Below are positions 10,486 through 20,762 of a DNA stretch of 64,000 nt, piece by piece. The position numbers and the translations under genes were made by a program. Location of the stretch: NCBI GenBank assembly GCA_018417955.1, contig JACTVC010000003.1, forward strand, positions 2,914,001 to 2,978,000, written 5' to 3'. Numbering within the stretch: position 1 is the stretch's first letter; each line of letters begins with the position of its first letter. The DNA is from Laccaria trichodermophora (lineage: Eukaryota > Basidiomycota > Agaricomycetes > Agaricales > Hydnangiaceae). Below the pieces are notes generated by a model. It did not search any database. It saw only the letters and a list, made by a program, of their open reading frames with translations, and was not told where the DNA came from.

Positions 10486-12573
10486 ATGAAGAGTTCAGTC
10501 GCTTCACTGCTGGTCGCCCTCACCTCTGCAACGACGTCTGCCTATGGCTTGGAGCTCGAGTTTCAACGACGTTCAATTATAGTGGGATCGCAGTCCACCG
10601 ATAATCGGTTTGACCTGCTGAAAACGTTGGGAGGGAAAGATGCGACGTCAAGTTCAACTTCAAATGTTACGAATATTCAAAACACGAGAGTAGGTGGCCT
10701 TAATCTCCTTTGTACTCTTCGCTGAAATTTCATTAGTACACGACGAACATTGTGTTAAATGGCAAACGTGGGTTTCACCCTGGTTATATATTGAGCTGGA
10801 TCCTCATCAACGCTCTGTAGAGGTTCTTGTCGCGTTAGACACAGGAAGCACAGATCTCTGGTATGACCCACCTCTCCTTTTACCCCGTTCTCCCTTCTTA
10901 ATCAATCGTTTTCAGGGTTGCCCCGACGGTTGACATCGGCACCTTCAATGACTCTGGCATACCGCTGGAGCTTCTTTATGGCGATGGCTCATATGGTGTC
11001 AGCGGGACGATCGGCGTTGCACCATTTAAACTGGGAACGTACGATGTACCACAACAAGGTATGCTCTTCATCTCCGACCTGGGACGATAGCCAGTCAAAC
11101 TGATGATACCACCCCAGCGTTCCTTCGTGCCACGAAAGTGAGTTCGATGCTTGTTTTGAATGATGTATCCTGTTTATCTTTGAACCCAGGGATCTGTGTC
11201 AGGAATCACGGATATTGGGGTCTCGGGTCTGCTCGGTCTGAGCTTTGACTTTGTCTCCGCTTCTCCCATCAACGCCCACATCAAATCAATCTATGGAACT
11301 GACGCAACGTGGGGACGTTCTGTTCTCAAGAACATCTTCAGCCAAAACGCCTCTCAGCCCAACTTTATTGCCATTGATCTCGCACGGACGGATGACTTGG
11401 AGGAGACAGCCGGTGGGGCGTTCTCGATTGGCGAATATGCACCGAAATACGCTGCCATCGCCAACTCTCCGAAACTCTCACAGTTCCCCAAGAACGGCGA
11501 TAGGTGGACTACCTTGCTTGAAAGTGTTCACGTTAATGGAGCTGCCATTACTCTCAAATCGAAGATCAAGGGTGTGCCTTCTGGAACATCCCAAGCTCTC
11601 CTTGACACCGGCGACCCGGCTGCGATTTTGCCAACCTACCTCTTCGATGCAATTTACTCTCAAATCCCGGGCGCAGTGGCTTATGACGAGGGCAACACTC
11701 ACCTCTATATCCTTCCTTGCAACACAACCCAATCAGTTTCGCTCTTCTTTGGGTAATGTCGACTTTCACTTATGCTTGGCCTTGCTCATTCAATTTGTCC
11801 GTAGTGGCAAGGAGTACCCCATCCATCCTCTGGACTTGTCGACGATCACCCAACCGCTGGAGATCGATGGTAAGCAATATGTCGCCTGCACATCGTCTTT
11901 CATGGCCGCGGACAACTGGGCCGGCGATGCTTATGAGGTATCCTTGGGTGATGCTTTCCTGCGCAACGTCTACACCGTGTACGTCTCGTTAACCCTGATT
12001 CCGACCGCTTTGCTCATCGCCCTTGGCTTGCAGCTTCGATTTTGGCGACACTGGAACAGATGGCAGCACTGACGAACCATACATGAAGCTCTTTGCCAAG
12101 ACAGACCCAGTGAAAGCTGCCAGCCAAGTCGCGACTATTCGTGGCAAGACAATGGCTGGCATGCCACCGGAGATCGCTCCATCAACCCTTATAAAGCTAA
12201 TTAACGGCGGCGCTGTTGCAGGTGAGCAACCTGGCTAGTGCGATGGAAGAGCATCATGCTAACCGATGTGCACTATCTATCAGCTGCGGGTTCGTCGTCC
12301 AACTCAACTAAATCAGCTTACACTGTCGATGACACTGTGCTGTCGGTGTCAACCGAAACGATTGCGAAATACGGTCTCATCGCCGTCCTCCTGCTTAGCG
12401 CCAACGTTATCATTGGACTTGCCCTCCTCGTCTTCGCCATTTTGAACTGCGTTCGAAAAGGGTCATCGAAGTCTGTGTCAAGGGCTGCCCCTCAATACAT
12501 TCCGGTGAAAGTGAGAGATGAGGAGTCGGCCTACTCAACGCCATATCATGATCAAAGCAAATATTCTCAGTAA
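10486..12573 (+). CDS. membrane-anchored pepsin-like aspartic protease (A1)
   Basis: Nine exons: 10486-10689, 10737-10767, 10821-10860, 10916-11058, 11118-11137, 11190-11752, 11805-11978, 12034-12221, 12284-12573; exon sum 1653, giving 550 residues with all phases consistent. A signal peptide covers residues 1-20. The first catalytic motif is ALDTGSTDLW (Asp85), the flap is LLYGDGSYG (Tyr113), and the second catalytic motif is LLDTGDPAAILP (Asp285). The usual second-site DTG-S/T is DTG-D here, a mild deviation. The C-terminal lobe ends with LGDAFLRNVYTVFDFGD, the family's closing strands. After a Ser/Thr-rich stalk a membrane segment (about residues 485-511, YGLIAVLLLSANVIIGLALL) and a short basic-acidic cytoplasmic tail follow, so the enzyme is surface- or vesicle-anchored rather than released, comparable in layout to yapsins but with a real transmembrane helix. 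Likely role: extracellular or vacuolar proteolysis. Confidence 0.93.
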
Positions 12574-13305
12574 TTGATTTCCTTGGGGCGTTTTCTGATG
12601 ATGTTTGTATTTATCACGATGGACATACCAACAGACACTTCATATTCACGACTAACTACTACACACGCATTTTCAATGTCTTGTAACGTTATACCCACAA
12701 CGTGCTTGGGGCACCTCAATGGAGCTTCCTCATATGAAGGAAGTGGTGTTAGTCTAAGTCATGAGTTCGGTAGTGACTTACTATGCTCTACCAGCACCTC
12801 GGCGCACCCTAAGGTAGACGACAACCATATCCTTCCAACGTCACGTGCACAGCGTGACATTTCCATTTTAAGCTTCAATTAGACAGATAATGTCCTAGAA
12901 TATTTTGAACACGAATCGCAGCTAATCGGAAACCATAGAACTGAGCTGAATGTAGATTTCATGGAGCACAAAAAAAATTAAAGCGGTAAAACAAAATTTG
13001 AGGGAAAAGAATCAAAAATACTTCACGACACGTCAATTTGAAGGCACATGCGCAAATCCTCTTCATTAGGCCAGAACTATGCCTAAGCGAAGCAATTACC
13101 TCCAGTCCAGAGCATAGAACTTACATAGATGATAGAGGTGATAAATCTATACAAAAAAGCTAGAACTGCAAAGGAGAATGAAGCAAGGGGTACCGAAAGT
13201 AAAAGTACATGACACTATGTTATGTCACGCGTTTAAGCCCTCTGGGAGACCTCCCCCCCTCTAGCACCTTCCAAATAAGGAAAGGCACGTGATTATCTAG
13301 CCTCC
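12574..13305. other. intergenic, AT-rich
   Basis: 3' region of the protease gene, then AT-rich sequence without supported genes. Confidence 0.55.
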
Positions 13306-13765
13306 GCTGCTTCCTACTGTGCCCCAAAGTCTGGCGTTCTTTCGACATTCCTCATCACAGGCCTCCCCAGTACCTGGAATAACCTCTTCAGCACCCTCTT
13401 CGACGACCTCTTCATCACCCTCTGTCTCTTCTGGGGACTCCTCATCAACAACTAGTTAGGTCACGGTCAGGCTTTTCCACTGAACAATCACAGAGACAAC
13501 TCACCCCATTGCAAGTCTCGTGCTATGGCCTTCAGATATCACCAGGCCATCCTTTTTCTTTTGTTTCTTCGACATTTGTGGCTTAGAAAGGTAAACCCCT
13601 CGCATCAGCACCATTTCTTCATCACTGATCTTGTAATGCTTTTCGTATACTTAACTCGACGTTTGCATGTGGATGGTCTGCTAGGATATGCGACCTAAGG
13701 TTGTACTTCTGGCACTTCCAGACGGCTGGGGCATTGTATTACTGGTTGAGGGCAGAAAGTAATGT
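13306..13765 (-). pseudogene. 3' end of transposon-type zinc-finger gene
   Basis: Minus-strand coding remnant. Reading from about 13765 down: a Cys/His-like segment containing VWKCQKYNLRSHILADHPH, then after a probable one-base frameshift EKHYKISDEEMVLM and KPQMSKKQKKKDGLVISEGH, then a normal intron (donor GTGAGT near 13506, acceptor CTAG near 13453), and an acidic exon ending at a TAG near 13306. The layout 'VWKYNL..H....HP, then (Y/K)xISDxE, then basic patch, then VSExH' is one I associate with C-terminal modules of repeated, transposon-linked genes in agaricomycetes. No N-terminal part is present upstream. The frame disagreement near 13685 suggests decay. Confidence 0.42.
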
Positions 13766-14310
13766 TAAAACTGGTAGATACAAGTCAAAAATGTATCATA
13801 TTAGGCCTATTTATTTTAGATAAAGTTACGCGTTTAGAGGCCCCGCTGGACCCCCCTCCCCCCCAAGATGGTGTCTCGGAATTTACCGGTCGGTACCCCT
13901 TGGAATGAAGGGATTCTATTTCTGGGTGTTCAATTACTCAAGGATGCGTCTTAACTAACAAATATCAGAGAACAACAACCTCCGCAAGATATGAAACCTT
14001 TAGGAATTCATTATAGTCAATTTTGGATTGAAATTTCAATGCGACGAAGGCTTTTGACAGTCAATCTGAGCTTCAGGAACCTACCATAGTATTTTTGTAT
14101 CTCCTCCCCCAATTTTCATTCTCCTACTTTATAAATTTGTATATATCTTTAAAGCACTAATTCTAATGCTTCTATGGTCGTTGATTTTCCCTAACTTTAT
14201 GCACAGAATTGTTATGGCCTTTTCTTCGACTTTTCTCACTTCTGTTTGCCAAAAAAAGGAGCGTTATGTCACGTCACAGAGGGTTGGTTGTGTATGGTTG
14301 TCGTCTACCT
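13766..14310. other. no supported gene
   Basis: AT-rich, with homopolymer C runs near 13850. Nothing else recognised. Confidence 0.5.
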
Positions 14311-14437
14311 TACGAGTCGTCAGTCACTGATCGTCACACATTTTGGCTGGACAAAATTTTCAAGTTGTCACCTGTTGTCACGCAACATCACGCTTGTCCA
14401 GCCAAAAATTGTGACGATCAGTGACCGCCGACTCATA
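14311..14437. repeat. fold-back inverted repeat (MITE-like)
   Basis: Two 44-base arms, 14311-14354 and 14394-14437, are inverted copies with about five mismatches around a 39-base loop; the core GTCACTGATCGTCAC and TTTTGGCTGGACAA is identical in both arms. No flanking target duplication was evident. Confidence 0.8.
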
Positions 14438-14526
14438 GGGTGCGCCGAGGTGCTGGTAGGGCATAGTACTCTGAGTGCTGAGCAGTGAGCCTGAGAAAAG
14501 TTTGAGTAGGTGACCGCCCAGTAAAT

Positions 14527-15739
14527 TCATTCAACCGGAAGTCTGCTACCTCTGTTTACTTGATCCTGCCCAAAGCTTCTTTCCAGCGCCACGGTTCTCA
14601 TATCCGCCTCGCTACCCGAATCTTTGTCCCTCCTACTACCCTTCTCTCTCCTTGGTGGAGTCCCATCCCTCTTATCACCAGACCTTGGTGATCGACTTCT
14701 GTCTCTCGGCTTCATCACAATCCCGCCTGCAGATGTCGTCGGAGGCGTCCCACTTCTTGAATTTCCTCCACCCTTACCCTTCGACGAGCTCACTGACGCG
14801 GTCCTCGAAGGCGCGGTCGGCGTGACACTAGCAGGTGGCGTCGTCGGGCTCCCCTCCCGATCCCAAAATGCCATCCGACCCAACCACGTCTTCCTCATCT
14901 CTGCCCTCTCCTTCTCTTCCCGTTTCCGCTCAAATGTCGCCCTGTGACGTTCATAACCCTCCCGGAAGCTCTTGTCCACTTTTGATGAGAATATCAGCTC
15001 GCCCCGCGGGTTAGCTGCTGGTGGTATCGTGGGTATCGGCCGCGAGGTGGAGGCTGATCGCGCGCGGGCCTCAGGGGAGGTTGAGCGTGAGTTGGATCTG
15101 GATGCATTTGGGGACACCTCCGCTGGGCGGGGGAAGAAGAACGTTATGGGATTCCAGTAGAATTTTGATCGGAGGGGTGGTCTACGGACGTTGAGGTACA
15201 TGTTAAATGAACGTAAGGCGCGGTTCGCGTGTGGTACATATCTTGAACACGACCATGAGCAGTGTAGTCAATGGAAATCAGAATTACATCAACGTACTTG
15301 TTTGCATAGCCAATCTTCTCCGAGTACATCCCACTGGCGAAGAACAAAACGAGTGTCGTGACACTCACAAATAAAAGACCACTCGCGAAATATGGAGGGA
15401 AAACTACGTCTTTCTCCGCGGTATAGACGCTAGGCAGCACCCGCTGCAAAACTATCTTGCACGGAACAACGAGGAGCGAATTCTCTGGTGGTAACAGAAC
15501 TTCCCAGAGAAGAAATGCTATGACAATGAGTAATTGAAGTAAGAATACTAGAATCAAGGCGTTAAAATCGAAAACGAATGGCACGGAGTGAACATACTTT
15601 GATACCGCGATTTACGACGCTGGAGGCTTGCTGCAGTCGTCTTGAGCCTCTCCTCAAACAAGAGAAGATCTCTGTATGTGGCACTGTCATTTTGAGGAAA
15701 TACTACGCCTTTTGGAGGAGGGGTTGAGCGCGAGGGCAT
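14527..15739 (-). CDS. SPO7: Spo7-like regulatory subunit of Nem1-Spo7 phosphatase
   Basis: Three exons on the minus strand: 15598-15739, 15298-15547, 14527-15241 (introns 50 and 56 bases); 368 residues. Spo7 binds the phosphatase Nem1 at the ER/nuclear membrane; the complex dephosphorylates and activates the phosphatidate phosphatase Pah1. Family signs: SATYRDLLLFEERL, the basic LQRRKSRYQ just before the first membrane segment (IFLLQLLIVIAFLLWEVLL), a second hairpin segment (FASGLLFVSVTTLVLFFASG), and the conserved cytosolic block ending NVRRPPLRSKFYWNP followed by FFFPRP. The C-terminal 200 residues are Ser/Arg/Pro-rich and disordered, longer than in yeast. I started at the ATG giving MPSRSTPPPKG; an upstream in-frame ATG at 15841 would add a hydrophobic leader that the family lacks. 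Convergence of motifs makes the call strong. Confidence 0.88.
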
Positions 15740-16109
15740 GAAAAGCAGGAGGAGGGGTGGTGGCAGGAGAAAAGGAAGCCCTCTGATTGTGAAAGCTTGA
15801 CACGTGGTAGATAAGATAAGATATTTAACCATGAATGGCATGATCAGGATTCGATACGGAGCGCCCTATCCTCAACGAACAATATCTGCCTGTTTCTCTT
15901 TGAATATTGCAGCAACAAATTTCGCCTTTCTCGGCAGCCTTGTTCAGATCTTCTGCTCAGAACGGCGCTTTGCGGCGGCACCATTTCCAACATATGCGGC
16001 TCATATTTCTGGAGCTCTTAGTCCTTGAACATTTGTTTATTCTTTCGGCAATTACCTTGTCCGTACTCTTACATCCGGCCTGTGTTGTTGAAAATTTCGA
16101 GTCCTGACC
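15740..16109. other. Spo7 promoter / URC4 3' region
   Basis: Tail-to-head spacing between two minus-strand genes; no additional gene seen. Confidence 0.5.
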
Positions 16110-17666
16110 TTAGAAAACAGTACCATCACTCTCAATATCAATCGGGGGACCACAAGTCTCTGGTCGCTTCGCCTGTGCAATTTCGCGGCCACCCTTCCAT
16201 GTCGCACTTTCCAGTACTTGCGCTAAAGTGAGTTGATCAGTTCTCAAACCGAGTTGTCTCCTAATGGCATCAGCAATACGATCCCTTATGTTTATAAGAA
16301 TTAGAAGCAGCAAAATTGGAAGTTGTTGAGACGGCGCACAGTTCGATGACGGTCATCGCCCTCCATTCTACGATGGCGGGATGCGACGGAGCCACCCGTG
16401 GTAAGCCTGAGTTTGGGTCAATAGGAAGGGCTCCCTCCTTCAAAGTGAGCACCCCGAGATCAACCAGAAGGCCCCCGTTTCGATACTCGGGCAACCCAGT
16501 CATATCTTCGATTCCATCTAACCGCCATTTAAGCTTCTTTTCGAGAACTTCAACAAGGCTGTATGTAAGCCACATTGTGAGCTTGTGGAATGGGACGAGG
16601 TTGTTGCTGTCGTCATGGGTGGTATTGTTGATATCCAGCGCGGGACAAGGCCAGACGTCCCCGAGTGAAACGCCGCCGAACGAGAGGCGTGACGGCCAGA
16701 TGGGGTTGAGTCCTTCAATGAGAGCGAACCATAGAGCGGAGATAGGAGCCGCACGGACGCCGTCCAGGTCTACGACCGATTGAGATTCGAGGAAGTCTGA
16801 AAGGAACTACTGGTGAGCAGCTGAAGGTCTATTACGTCGGCTCATACCAATGATGTTTCCAGGTCGTCCATCAGAGCCAAAGAACTGAGGACTTTCTTTG
16901 AGGGCTTTGCTAAGGTTGAAGAGAAGAGAAGCACGGCCTTCAATTCCAACCATTGGGTTGGAGTCGCTCACTTGCATCGCCGTTGCAGTCTTTTCCGCAG
17001 TAATTTCCGACAAGCCCTCAGCTAACGCGAGATGAATGTCAAGTTTCTGGAAGATGACAGATCCGCACCATCGACACGGTATGGTTGCTCGGGGTCGCTC
17101 GAAAAGAGACCAGACTGGAACATATGCACACTGGCTACTCCCAGCCCTTCGGAGCGAGTGAAAGTCTGCCCAGATGCTTCTTCGCTGTATTTCCATGCAC
17201 TACCGGCGCCAGCATCGAGGAGAACGGAAACAACGAAGAGGTCGATAGTTCTCTTGGCTATCTCCTTTTCATCTACGTCGGACCATTTGGAGATCATCGG
17301 ATCGATACGGTCTACGCTTGCGTCAAGATGTCTCCATCGGCCGTGAGGCGAAATCTTCATGGCCCCGTCGGCGAGGTGAACACCGACTAGTGGTTTGCAA
17401 ATGAACTCACGCTCGCAAAGTTTGTCCCATAGTCTCGCTAGCAACGTTCAACTATTTGCGTCACTACAATTAGAAGTAAAGCCCACCTTGATAATATTTA
17501 TACAAAAATTGGCAACGTCCGCCTCCTTCTCCGGGTGATACTCGAAATATTGTAATTTCTTCTGCGTCGCAAGATCGAAGACACGTGAACACCGTTCCCG
17601 AATAGCGGGTAGAGTACGCAGATAAGTTGCTACCTGCACAGGAGTGAGAGTGCTCGCGATGTTCAT
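16110..17666 (-). CDS. URC4: uracil catabolism protein URC4 (DUF1688)
   Basis: Six exons: 17487-17666, 17411-17437, 17069-17354, 16848-17021, 16340-16796, 16110-16284; 432 residues, phases all consistent, including a 27-base exon. DUF1688 proteins (URC4 of Lachancea, urg3 of fission yeast) belong to the URC pathway that releases nitrogen from uracil; the exact reaction is not settled. Signature blocks run across the junctions: YLRTLPAIRERC, RDYGTNFASISPHGRWRH, LLDAGAGSAWKYSE, RSEGLGVASVHMFQ, SNPMVGIEGRASLL, ALIEGLNPIWPSR, DMTGLPEYRNGGLLVDLGVL and the end PPIDIESDGTVF. The open frame upstream reaches a GTG at 17678; the first ATG is 17666. It lies head to head with the + strand gene at 17793, sharing a 126-base promoter with two GATA sites. 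Confidence 0.93.
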
Positions 17667-17792
17667 CGCTGTTGTCACGGTCGAGGAGAAAAGAACTAAA
17701 TTGGGATGCGGATAAGATCTTTGTTTGTGATGGCTTATCTTGCTTTGCGTCTTGGCACCAGAAATTAATTATTACAGCTACCACTGACAGTC
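17667..17792. promoter_or_regulatory. divergent promoter with two inverted GATA sites
   Basis: The 126 bases between the start codons of URC4 (-) and the TIGR04076-type gene (+). GATAAG at 17711-17716 and its inverse CTTATC at 17734-17739 match the HGATAR core bound by AreA/Nit2-type nitrogen regulators. Confidence 0.55.
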
Positions 17793-18202
17793 ATGTTACT
17801 CAACACTACATCGGTCAAGGACGATTCTTTCGAGCTTTACGATCTGAAAGTGGAAGTGATCTGTCCACCCAACGAACGCATAATGTGCGGAGCTAAAGAG
17901 GGAGATCATTTCACACTTCAAGGGGAGATGCTCTATCTACCTCCCAATCAGGGCTTTTCGATCTATTCGCTGAGTACATCGTAAACTACTTGTCTCTCAC
18001 TTCATTCCCTAACAGAAAGCTAGGCGCAGTTTTACCTTTACTAGCAGCGAAGCAACGAGTGACTCATCCAAACGATTGGATGTCCACCGATGCAGAAATT
18101 GCTTGTCCAGACCCTAACTGCAAGTCTAGACTTAAAATTGAGAGGACAGGAGTAAGAAAGTTCAGCCACGCAGATGTTACGGTGGTTCCCCGGCCGAAAT
18201 AG
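17793..18202 (+). CDS. TIGR04076-type small protein
   Basis: Two exons, 17793-17973 and 18024-18202 (intron 50 bases, acceptor GCTAG), 119 residues. The protein runs SFELYDLKVEVICP, CGAKEGDHFTLQGEMLYLP, then AVLPLLAAKQRVTHPNDWM and AEIACPDPNCKSRLKIERTG, the layout of the TIGR04076 family found in bacteria and fungi; conserved Cys residues in C-G and C-P-D-P-N-C suggest a metal or redox site, but no function is established. Divergent pairing with URC4 over a short shared promoter suggests co-expression with uracil/nitrogen catabolism. That functional link is inference; the family assignment is by motif recall. Confidence 0.8.
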
Positions 18203-19164
18203 GAAAATTTTCTGAGTGGGTGACTTTCGGACTGCTATCCTACGGCTCTATTGTGTTGATTTGCTTCGTTAGGTTATGACCTATGTACTTCAATTGAGTA
18301 AATATGCAGTCGGCGGTACTGTGAACTTCGAAGCCACCCTGTTTCCACCGTGACGTCGTCATCACTGTCGTCGTAATCATTGTCGTTCAAATGCTCCTAT
18401 CCGTGAGCTTGTCCACCAAATCATTCCGAAGCTGATGTCCAGGTTTGGAAGAGGGAAACATCGTAAGTAATTGGGGTGCGTTAATGCTACTTGCACTTAC
18501 CTGGATTGCTAACACCTGTTTAGCAGCTTCGATTGAATTGTGACGCGCCCCAATAAACGATTCCTCAAGTTGTTACATGTTGCCTCAAGTAGCGAGCCTG
18601 CGACAACTACTTGTAACTTTTGAAGGAGCACACTGTTGAAAATTGCCAATTATAACCTCACGTAAAGGAATAAATATGTATAGCGAGACATAGACTTGAC
18701 GGGTACTACTTGAATTACAATTTCGACATAGATGTAGGTTGCATTTTATTTACAAATGCAGAAGCGACGATTCGCCCCGAATCTTTATCCAAAACCTGCG
18801 TGAGATGTGAACTAGGATCATCAAAGGGAAGCTTTTTATACTTACCTCACACCTCGAAGACATCACTCGTCCGCCTAATGAGATCGAAGTACTGATAATG
18901 CGAAGGATAGTCCCGCTATCCTATATCAACACAACGATCCAAGAATTCAAATATGGGCCTACCGAGGTGCGGGTGAATGAAACAGGAGGTTCATCGCTTG
19001 CGTAACGCCAACGCCGTTTACGTTTTGAAGAAGGCCGAGGACGACAAGTGGGGTGCTACAGCAACTTGAAAAAATCATCGTCATACGAGGCCGGAAGAAA
19101 ACTTAAGAAACCCACTTGTCGATTAGATACGCAACGCATCCACCATGCAGCATACCGGCCCCAT
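18203..19164. other. no supported gene
   Basis: No motif-bearing frame. Short frames such as 18710-18895 are not convincing. Confidence 0.5.
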
Positions 19165-19584
19165 TCAACATGTCTGCGTGAATTCAAAATACGGAAATTG
19201 AATGGTTGGGAACAAGGCATACGCACGCTTGGTGACCTTGATCTCCGCGACGGTGGTAGCCTCGAGTCGTCCCTGCCTCTCCAGCTTCCGGTTGACGTTG
19301 ACCTCGACGAATTTGACTGATGAACCGACTTCGTAGCCAAAACGACCTTCATCTCCCACCCCATACGACATGTAGGTATTGTGATTCAACCGCTTGACAT
19401 ACTGAGGGGCATTACCGCCAATAGACGAAACATCTCCATAGTTCGGTAACGACGCAGGGTCGACCCAAACCTTCGTGGATAGGGACTCAAGAATGGGGGA
19501 ATGTGGGAGAGAAACGTGGGATGCTGCTGCTGTCGTATGGGTCGAGATGCCTGAAGCGGACGCGTTTTGGGACCTAGAGGACAT
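19165..19584 (-). CDS. unidentified protein, possibly 5' incomplete
   Basis: Open frame of 139 residues from ATG 19584 to a TGA at 19165-19167. It has a composition unlike random frames: Ser/Ala-rich start, then VWVDPASLPNYGDVSSIGG, VKRLNHNTYMSYGVGDEG, and a regular second half (VGSSVKFVEVNVNRKLE, then RLEATTVAEIKVTKRAYALFP). The same frame continues upstream to 19693 and includes a strongly hydrophobic segment (VALLFLFFLNAM) that may be a membrane anchor reached by splicing or from an upstream exon; the first ATG lies inside it. I do not recognise the family. The alternating hydrophobic pattern of the second half would fit beta strands. No neighbour suggests a role. Confidence 0.45.
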   Translation of the reverse strand: MSSRSQNASASGISTHTTAAASHVSLPHSPILESLSTKVWVDPASLPNYGDVSSIGGNAPQYVKRLNHNTYMSYGVGDEGRFGYEVGSSVKFVEVNVNRKLERQGRLEATTVAEIKVTKRAYALFPTIQFPYFEFTQTC

Positions 19585-20037
19585 GGCGTTGAGAAAGAAG
19601 AGGAAAAGGAGTGCAACGAGAAAGAAACCTTGGCCCAACTTTTGTACACACCGTCTGCCGGATATAGGGTTTACTTGTACCCCCCCAATTCCTTAACTTG
19701 GACGAGTATGGTAGCGGGGAGGGAACTTGGTTCGTGTTCCCACCATGTGCATAGAAACGATTACAAGCCTCCCGCGCGTTCTTTTAGAGTCGCCGTAGGA
19801 AAAAAAGGCGGATTTTCTGCGGATCGCTCCGCAAGATGGCGCCCTGTTGCCATCCGGCATGAGGCTTAGTTCTCGAAGCTTGAGAAGTTCAAATAACCTA
19901 CGGTTGATCCTCTTATCTTTTGCAATCCTTTGGTTTGTACTTTCGAGGACGAGGGATCTGGGCTTTATTGTAGAGCGGCAGATTTTCTTCAGTCGCAAAT
20001 GCATTGTTGGATGTAGGGTGATGCGGGCGGGATACGT
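19585..20037. other. no supported gene
   Basis: Upstream of the unidentified ORF; the minus-strand frame 19693-20058 has no coding character. Confidence 0.45.
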
Positions 20038-20762
20038 GATGCCAAGGGGGGAGCACAATTTTAATTTAATATATCATGTTGATTTTTTTCGTAAGGCCAG
20101 TATGGCTGGACTAACTAACCAGGCGTGTGAACAACCTTCCATATATAGGTAAAATCTATAAATAGGTAACATGTTTTGGGCGTCATTTGGGCATGTCAGC
20201 CTTGTCAGCTGCCATCTTATCCTTTGCTGCCCCTTCCTCTGCTTTTCTCCATGCTCTTATTACATGGGTCACAAACCTACTCATTGATACCACAATCCAG
20301 TCCAATGCACAAAAGGTACTGCATGCCCATGATGTCTCACAACTTTTTCGCCCACAGGTAATTACTGAGTACTCCACTTTTGTCCTCCACCTTAACTGCA
20401 TCTATGCTCTTACCACAATCACAATGCAGATGTTTGAATATTGTCTGCAATCCTTATCATATACTAGGTTTTTTGAAAGGGATTATCATCCTAAGTGTAA
20501 ATGGCACATACTTACTGGTTCTGGCAGGGTCATTCTGAGAAATATCCCACTTGTAAGTGAGGACAGCTTGTGACCCTGGGAAATATTCCCCTTGTAAGTG
20601 AGGACAGCTTGCGAAACACCTCAGAGATGCACCAGAGCTCATCTGGCCCATGAATTACCTGAAATTGGTACTTCAAATAAAAAAAATTTAACAGCCAGCC
20701 GGCTGGACTAACTAACCAACCCCATATAGCAGATTCAAATCCCGCTCCCCCCTTGCGTGATG
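20038..20762. repeat. repeat unit with related ends
   Basis: GGCTGGACTAACTAACCA occurs in direct orientation near 20104 and near 20701. Outside these, CAAGGGGGGAGC near 20043 is matched in inverse by GCTCCCCCCTTG near 20745, so the unit is bounded by short imperfect inverted repeats. An AT-rich and coding-like interior (20187-20573 on +) has no recognised motif. Probably a decayed non-autonomous mobile element. Confidence 0.4.
20538..20616. repeat. tandem duplication of a 41-base unit
   Basis: Two adjacent copies containing CTTGTAAGTGAGGACAGCTTG, differing at a few bases. Confidence 0.75.

Noticed and set aside
19693..20058. 121-residue minus frame as a gene
   Set aside because: No ATG-context, splice or compositional support; reads like random sequence.
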